Shown here in pieces: positions 59,726 to 64,000 of a DNA stretch of 64,000 nt. The notes beneath the pieces were generated by a model that saw only the letters and a program-made list of their open reading frames with translations, ran no database searches and had not been told where the DNA came from. Positions within the stretch are counted from its first letter, which is position 1, and each line of letters starts with the position of its first letter. The position numbers and the translations under genes were made by a program. This DNA comes from Candidatus Gastranaerophilales bacterium. GTDB lineage: Bacteria > Cyanobacteriota > Vampirovibrionia > Gastranaerophilales > Gastranaerophilaceae. The stretch is taken from NCBI GenBank assembly GCA_944325835.1, contig CALVBO010000001.1:1-64000 (forward strand). Direction: 5' to 3'.

Positions 59726-60075
59726 TTAGACCTTAATTTTGAAGCGCCTTTAAGGTAAACGTATTGCGGAACAAAGTATTCTTCGCAGTTTACAACTAAT
59801 AAAATGCGGATACACTTTTCAATAGCACCGTCAACTGTTGCTTCGTTAAAGCAGAGCATAGCAACATCAGTCCAGTTTCTGTCAAGGCGGGCAAATTTTG
59901 CCGGAAATGCCGCTGTTAAATCTTTTGTCAGTGTAAAAATTACATGTGACACCATTGATTTATCAATGTTATTTTTTTCAACTATTTCATCAAGAAGTTT
60001 TAATGTTCCGGCTTTGATTGCTTCAACGGTATTTTCTTCAACAGTAATCGCGCCGCGTATCCCTTTTGTAATCAT
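59722..60075 (-). CDS. aroH: Chorismate mutase, AroH class
   Basis: The enzyme converts chorismate to prephenate for phenylalanine and tyrosine synthesis. The 117-aa protein has the AroH-type pattern: GIRGAITVEENT at the start, HVIFTLTKDLTAAFPAKFAR in the middle and 'CIRILLVVN' near the end. This is the trimeric Bacillus-type fold, not the helical AroQ type. It lies 10 bp after fmt on the minus strand and is convergent with the HerA-like gene, sharing four bases. Confidence 0.93.
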   Translation of the reverse strand: MITKGIRGAITVEENTVEAIKAGTLKLLDEIVEKNNIDKSMVSHVIFTLTKDLTAAFPAKFARLDRNWTDVAMLCFNEATVDGAIEKCIRILLVVNCEEYFVPQYVYLKGASKLRSN

Positions 60076-60085
60076 AAGAATTCCC

Positions 60086-60997
60086 CTATTTTTTCAATCC
60101 GTTGTACCAGTCCCTTGCGCTCATTTCACCTTTGCCTTCCGGTTTTATTCTGACCAGTAAAATGCTTTTGTCACCACAGGCGACTTCAATACCTTCTTTG
60201 TTGATATTTAGAAATTCACCAGGTTTGCCTTTCCCGTTGCGAACTTTTGTTTCAAGAACTTTAATAATTTTTCCGTTGTGCATAAAATACGCGCAAGGAA
60301 ATTTGTAAATTCCACGGACAAGATTGTGAATTGATTGTGCGTCTTTGTTCCAATCAATCAAACATTCGTCTTTATCCAGTTTATTGGCAAAACAAACGCC
60401 ATCCTCGCACTGTTTTTGAGGGGTAATTGTTTTTTCGACAAGTCCGATAAGTGTTTTTTCAAGCAATTCCGGTGACTTTTCACTGATTTCATCAAATAAG
60501 TCAACGCAGGTTGTGTTATCTGAAATTTTTATTATTTCTTTTAAGCAAACATCCCCGCAGTCAAGCCCGAGTTCAGTTATCATCGTGCAGATGCCGGTTT
60601 CTTTATCACCGTTTATGATTGCGCGCTGAATTGGGTTTGCCCCTCTGTATTTAGGCAGAAGCGAGGCATGGAGGTTGATTGTCGCATATTTTGGAATGTC
60701 CAGAACCTCCTGCGATAGAATTTGCCCGAATGCAAATGTTACAAAAAAGTCAGGTTTTAAATCTTTTAGAGCTTCAATAACCTCAGGAGATTTTCTTATT
60801 GATTTCGGCTGAAAAACAGGAAGATTTTTTGTCAGCGCAAATTCTTTAATCGGTGACATTGTAAGTTTATGGCCGCGTCCTGCCGGTTTGTCCGGCTGGG
60901 TAACAACGGCAAGCACATTGATTTTGTCGGAATTATATAAATATTCCAGCGATTTTAATGCTATTTTAGGTGTCCCGAAAAAAACTATATTTATCAT
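60086..60997 (-). CDS. fmt: Methionyl-tRNA formyltransferase
   Basis: The enzyme formylates initiator Met-tRNA using 10-formyl-THF. The 303-aa protein has VFFGTPKIAL at the start, TQPDKPAGRG, the catalytic region NLHASLLPKYRGANPIQRAI with Asn-His, and the C-terminal OB-like domain. It follows def by 2 bp, the usual def-fmt pairing, with aroH downstream. Confidence 0.97.
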   Translation of the reverse strand: MINIVFFGTPKIALKSLEYLYNSDKINVLAVVTQPDKPAGRGHKLTMSPIKEFALTKNLPVFQPKSIRKSPEVIEALKDLKPDFFVTFAFGQILSQEVLDIPKYATINLHASLLPKYRGANPIQRAIINGDKETGICTMITELGLDCGDVCLKEIIKISDNTTCVDLFDEISEKSPELLEKTLIGLVEKTITPQKQCEDGVCFANKLDKDECLIDWNKDAQSIHNLVRGIYKFPCAYFMHNGKIIKVLETKVRNGKGKPGEFLNINKEGIEVACGDKSILLVRIKPEGKGEMSARDWYNGLKK

Positions 60998-60999
60998 TT

Positions 61000-61533
61000 T
61001 TATTCCTTAATTAGTCTATCCTGTTCAATTTTTGGAAGGTTATGTTTTGCAAGTTCCTGTTCGGTTTGCTCAACGTCAGCGCATCTGTCCACAAAAAGAA
61101 TTCCTTCAAGGTGGTCAAATTCGTGCTGGATTGCGCGTGACAGAAGCGAGCCGTCTTTTGCTTCCATAACAAAACTTCTGCCTTTAATATCCGTTGCTTT
61201 TACCATAACATATTCGGCTCTGTTTACGTCTGTGTAGACATCAGGGAAACTCAGACATCCCTCCTGTGTGCAAATAGACCCCGATTTTTTGATAATTTTA
61301 GGATTGATGAATACAAGCGGATGCAGCGGTTCATTTTCCCCGCTCACATCAATGACAAAAATTCTCAGATTAACACCGATTTGCGGCGCAGCCAGCCCAA
61401 CACCGTTTGAACTGTACATGGTTTCAAGCATATCGTGCACTAAATCCTGAATTTTTTTGGAAACTTTAAAAACCTCTTTGGTCGGTTCTCTTAATGACGG
61501 TTCTCCGTATTTTACAATTCTTTTTATAGCCAT
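61000..61533 (-). CDS. def: Peptide deformylase
   Basis: The enzyme removes the N-formyl group from new proteins. At 177 aa it has all three motifs: GVGLAAPQIG, EGCLSFP (metal Cys) and QHEFDHLEG (two metal His and catalytic Glu). The start has AAGGAGAAA upstream. It heads def-fmt-aroH. Confidence 0.97.
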   Translation of the reverse strand: MAIKRIVKYGEPSLREPTKEVFKVSKKIQDLVHDMLETMYSSNGVGLAAPQIGVNLRIFVIDVSGENEPLHPLVFINPKIIKKSGSICTQEGCLSFPDVYTDVNRAEYVMVKATDIKGRSFVMEAKDGSLLSRAIQHEFDHLEGILFVDRCADVEQTEQELAKHNLPKIEQDRLIKE

Positions 61534-61611
61534 TTTTTCTCCTTAGTTGAAATTATACTACAAAAAAGGAACTTTTCAAAACCTGAAAAATGTTGTATAA
61601 TTATAAAAGAT

Positions 61612-62031
61612 ATGAAAAAGATAATTTTACCTTTAATTGTCCGAGAAAGACTCGCGATAAGGAACGTGAGCGAGTCTTTAGAGCGGCGTATTAGACAGCG
61701 CAGCCGCCACGGCTCGCGGTTCAGCGAGGCGGTGCGGCGGAGAACTGCTTTATTAATTATTTGTATTTTAGCGGGATTGGGAGTATCGGCAGAGGGGCTT
61801 TCAGCTGCGCAGATTGCCAGAGATGAAAACAAACCTAAACCTCTGGTTCCATTTTTGAATAACTCTTATAAAAATTCGCGCGTCTTTGTCGGGGCAAAAA
61901 TTAACCCGTATAGCAGCGTGGATTGTAAAAAATCATCAAGGGCTTATGACCCGTATTATTGCGGGTTGAGAAATTCTCCGGAAGTCGTTCGTTTCAGTAC
62001 GCCGCGTGCCGGAATTACTTTTACTTTTTAA
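61612..62031 (+). CDS. Secreted protein whose signal peptide is split by an in-frame repeat
   Basis: The 139-aa frame begins MKKIILPLIV, then has about 40 charged residues (RERLAIRNVSESLERRIRQR and onward), then the hydrophobic IICILAGLGVSAEGLSA. The charged part is exactly the structured repeat (copy 3). Removing 120 bp (40 codons) rejoins MKKIILPL to IICILAGLGVSA, an ordinary signal peptide. The mature part is about 75 residues, rich in Asn, Lys and Tyr, with 'AKINPYSSVDCKKSSRAYDPYYCGLR' and two Cys. Family not recognised. Export may be blocked in the present form. Confidence 0.7.
   Translation: MKKIILPLIVRERLAIRNVSESLERRIRQRSRHGSRFSEAVRRRTALLIICILAGLGVSAEGLSAAQIARDENKPKPLVPFLNNSYKNSRVFVGAKINPYSSVDCKKSSRAYDPYYCGLRNSPEVVRFSTPRAGITFTF
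61638..61754 (+). repeat. Two-hairpin structured repeat, copy 3 (short form, inside a gene)
   Basis: This 117-bp copy runs TGTCCGAGAAAG to CTGCTTTATT with the first stem AAAGACTCGC/GCGAGTCTTT. A second, GC-rich hairpin lies between GCAG and CTGC. TTAATT occurs at both edges (61633-61638 and 61753-61758), 120 bp apart, which looks like a target duplication or replacement. Confidence 0.85.
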
Positions 62032-62092
62032 TTCTTTAGAATTAGCAAATTTTTAAATCTTTTATTTTTTATATATAATAAAGGGGAAATAT

Positions 62093-62497
62093 ATGAAAAA
62101 AATATTTGGTTTATGTGTATCATTTATAGTAATCTGCGTGGGACTTTGCTCAATGCCTGCATTCGGGGCAAGGGGTTATACACCTTCTTACGGAATGCGT
62201 GTTGAGAAATATTCTACCGGCGGAACTTTCAATTTATCCGAACCTAAGGTCGTTGCACCGGCAGTAGGACATGTTAATATGACCGGTCAGGCGCAGCTTG
62301 TGGGCTACTATTCGCACAGACGCCACCATAATATGAGGCCGCGTCACAACGGTATGTATAAAACTTATGACCGTAAAACCATTAAGCGTACCGCCGTTAA
62401 CAAAACTAAGTACAGAAACGCCGATGAAAACAGAAAAACACGCTACAGAACCCCTGAATACAGAAATAAAACACTTGAAGCTTATAACGGCCGCTAA
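62093..62497 (+). CDS. Secreted basic protein of unknown function
   Basis: This 134-aa protein has a signal peptide (MKKIFGLCVSFIVICVGLCS and on to PAFG|AR). The mature part is rich in Arg, Lys, Tyr, Asn and His (HRRHHNMRPRHNG, then RKTRYRTPEYRNKT). A strong AAGGGGAAA site precedes the ATG, with TATAAT just before it. The stop codon abuts the structured repeat (copy 4), whose edge begins TAATTGTCC, so the C terminus may have been changed by its arrival. It lies 61 bp after the split-signal gene, which has a similar size and secretion signal. Function unknown. Confidence 0.7.
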   Translation: MKKIFGLCVSFIVICVGLCSMPAFGARGYTPSYGMRVEKYSTGGTFNLSEPKVVAPAVGHVNMTGQAQLVGYYSHRRHHNMRPRHNGMYKTYDRKTIKRTAVNKTKYRNADENRKTRYRTPEYRNKTLEAYNGR

Positions 62498-62498
62498 T

Positions 62499-62616
62499 TG
62501 TCCGAGAAAGACTCGCGATAAGGAACGTGAGCGAGTCTTTTGAGTGACGTATTAGACAGCGCAGCCGCTACGACTCGCGGTTCAGCGAGGCGGTGTGGCG
62601 GAGAACTGCTTTATTT
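62499..62616 (+). repeat. Two-hairpin structured repeat, copy 4 (short form)
   Basis: This 118-bp copy is nearly identical to copy 3, with the first stem AAAGACTCGC/GCGAGTCTTT. It fills the gap between the secreted protein gene and mnmG; its last bases overlap the mnmG stop codon. Confidence 0.85.
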
Positions 62617-64000
62617 ACTTAAGCATTACCATTAAAACAGAAATATCAGCCGGTTTGACGCCGCCTATTCTTGAGGCCTGTGCTAAGTCTTTCGGTCTGA
62701 TTTTTTCAAGTTTCTGTTTAGTTTCGGTCGAAATATGTTCAATTTTTGAATAGTCAATATTGTCAGGAATTATGTATTTTTCAAGCTTTGAGGCCTGTTC
62801 AACCTGAAATTCCTGACGCTTTAAATATCCGTCATATTTCACGAGTATTTCAACCTGTTCGCAAACATCTTTTGACAGGCTGCGCGCGGTTTCGTCAAGT
62901 TCTTTTAATGTTTTATATGAGATATTCGGTCGTTTCAAAAGCTCAACGGCTTTTACGCCGCGGTCTATATGTTCGCCGTATTTTGCCAGAATCGCATTTG
63001 TTTCTTCTGTTGCAGGAATTTTAGCATCTTTAATTCTGTTCATTTCGTTTTCGATTGCGCTCTGTTTATTTTTAAAGATTTCAAACTGCCTGTCATCAAT
63101 CAAGCCGTACTTGTGCCCGATTTCGGTAAGACGCTCGTCAGCATTATCCTGACGCAGAAGAAGCCTGTATTCAGAGCGTGAAGTGAGCATTCTGTAAGGC
63201 TCATCAATATCTTTTGTTACGAGATCGTCAATTAGGGTTCCGATGTAAGACGAGCTGCGCGGAAGCTCAAGCATTTCACTCTTATTTATATAGTTTATAG
63301 AATTTATTCCGGCGATAAGCCCCTGTGCTGCGGCTTCTTCGTAACCGCTGGTACCGTTAATTTGTCCGGCAAAGAAAAGCCCCTGAATTTGTTTTGACAT
63401 CAAGGAATGTGTTGTCTGAACGGCCGGAACATAATCATATTCAACCGCGTAGGCGGGTTTTATGACGTGTGCGTTTTCTAACCCCGGCAGGGTTCTTAGC
63501 ATTTTTACCTGAACATCTGCCGGCAGGCTGCTTGAAAAGCCCTGAATGTATACTTCATAAGTTCCCAGTCCTTCCGGTTCGATAAAGATATGATGAGAAG
63601 GATTTTCGCTAAATCTTACAATTTTATCCTCAATTGAAGGACAGTATCTGGGCCCGACGCCTTTTATCAAACCCTGATACATTGGAGATTTATCAAGGTT
63701 AGCCTTGATAATTTCGTGTGTGCGCTCATTTGTTCGTGTAAGATAACATGGAACCTGTTTTCTCACAGGTCGGTCGGGTTTGAAGGAAAAATAAGTAAGT
63801 TCTTCATCACCCGGTTGAATTACCATTTTTGAGTAATCAATGGTTCTTGCATCAACTCTTGGCGGGGTGCCCGTTTTAAGCTTTTTCGTTATAATTCCGT
63901 ATTTATTTAACGATTCAGATAACCCCAGTGCTGGCATTTCGCCAAGACGTCCTGCCGGATAGGATTTTAACCCGACGAAAATTCTTCCGTTTAAAGAGGT
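62615..64000 (-). CDS. mnmG: tRNA uridine-5-carboxymethylaminomethyl modification protein MnmG (partial)
   Basis: With MnmE this flavoprotein modifies the wobble uridine of certain tRNAs. The frame runs off the right edge, so the N-terminal FAD part is missing here. Visible segments are SYPAGRLGEMPALGLS, LKTGTPPRVD, GPRYCPSIEDKIVRF, QGFSSSLP, NGTSGYEEAAAQGL and SRSEYRLLLRQDNAD, then the helical C-terminal domain. About 462 residues are present of the usual 610-630. Its stop lies at the edge of the structured repeat copy 4. Confidence 0.97.
   Translation of the reverse strand, partial: TSLNGRIFVGLKSYPAGRLGEMPALGLSESLNKYGIITKKLKTGTPPRVDARTIDYSKMVIQPGDEELTYFSFKPDRPVRKQVPCYLTRTNERTHEIIKANLDKSPMYQGLIKGVGPRYCPSIEDKIVRFSENPSHHIFIEPEGLGTYEVYIQGFSSSLPADVQVKMLRTLPGLENAHVIKPAYAVEYDYVPAVQTTHSLMSKQIQGLFFAGQINGTSGYEEAAAQGLIAGINSINYINKSEMLELPRSSSYIGTLIDDLVTKDIDEPYRMLTSRSEYRLLLRQDNADERLTEIGHKYGLIDDRQFEIFKNKQSAIENEMNRIKDAKIPATEETNAILAKYGEHIDRGVKAVELLKRPNISYKTLKELDETARSLSKDVCEQVEILVKYDGYLKRQEFQVEQASKLEKYIIPDNIDYSKIEHISTETKQKLEKIRPKDLAQASRIGGVKPADISVLMVMLK

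Overview
The window looks like a chromosomal segment of a Gram-negative-type bacterium with a moderately AT-rich genome. It carries kdsB for lipid A-core sugar activation, a Skp/OmpH-like periplasmic chaperone, many signal peptides and a tRNA with encoded CCA. The pilin family, whose mature N terminus begins FTMAEILLSLTIIGVV, and the many proteins with an early V/P-N-F-G/S motif suggest a gut non-photosynthetic cyanobacterial relative (Vampirovibrionia/Melainabacteria, Gastranaerophilales). That placement is an inference from family resemblance, not a proof.

Layout: 1-1.5 kb, pilin copy 1 and a DUF486 membrane protein. 1.6-8.3 kb, tig-clpP-clpX-polA and a secreted protein. 8.3-9.9 kb, pilin cassette 2. 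9.9-14.2 kb (minus), a lone transketolase C-terminal half with ftsE-ftsX, a REC/degenerate-GGDEF protein and a cysteine hydrolase. 14.4-15.6 kb, a HEAT-like protein. 15.6-17.1 kb, pilin cassette 3. 17.1-20.6 kb (minus), accD-accA-prmA-kdsB. 20.8-25.2 kb, thrB, a coiled-coil protein, nadB-nadC and a 53-bp tandem repeat. 25.2-28.5 kb, a 57-aa ORF, a PRTase-like protein, rpsL-rpsG and an HNH-like protein with a poly-C tract. 28.5-36.2 kb, a structured repeat, an M20 peptidase, mutS2, Skp, an NADP alcohol dehydrogenase, unknowns and tRNA-Gln. 36.3-38.7 kb (minus), gmk-coaBC-nif3. 38.8-39.9 kb, a histidine kinase. 40.2-44.1 kb (minus), oligopeptide ABC transporter genes. 44.1-46.1 kb, pilin cassette 4. 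46.1-51.1 kb (minus), glgA and a large zinc-ribbon/TPR protein. 51.2-52.9 kb, pilin cassette 5. 52.9-64 kb, a Ski2-like helicase, a lytic transglycosylase, nadD-yqeK, a HerA-like/Tudor protein, aroH, def-fmt, two secreted proteins and partial mnmG.

The most striking system is a dispersed family of five pilin-like genes. Four of them share one upstream architecture: a promoter with 17-bp spacing and AACATGTT inside the spacer, then a short basic leader ORF, a poly-G tract, a stop-free array of palindromic repeats, and finally the pilin. In all four, exactly 12 G joins the leader to the pilin frame. The observed lengths are 12, 13, 14 and 13, so one copy is ON and three are OFF. This is the signature of slipped-strand phase variation. 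A poly-C tract in an HNH-like gene may be a fifth contingency locus.

A second system is a family of two-hairpin repeats with four copies (about 117 or 230 bp). The stem sequences differ between copies but stay complementary. One copy sits in frame inside a signal peptide and another supplies the end of yqeK. No transposase, integrase, reverse transcriptase, CRISPR array or rRNA gene was seen.
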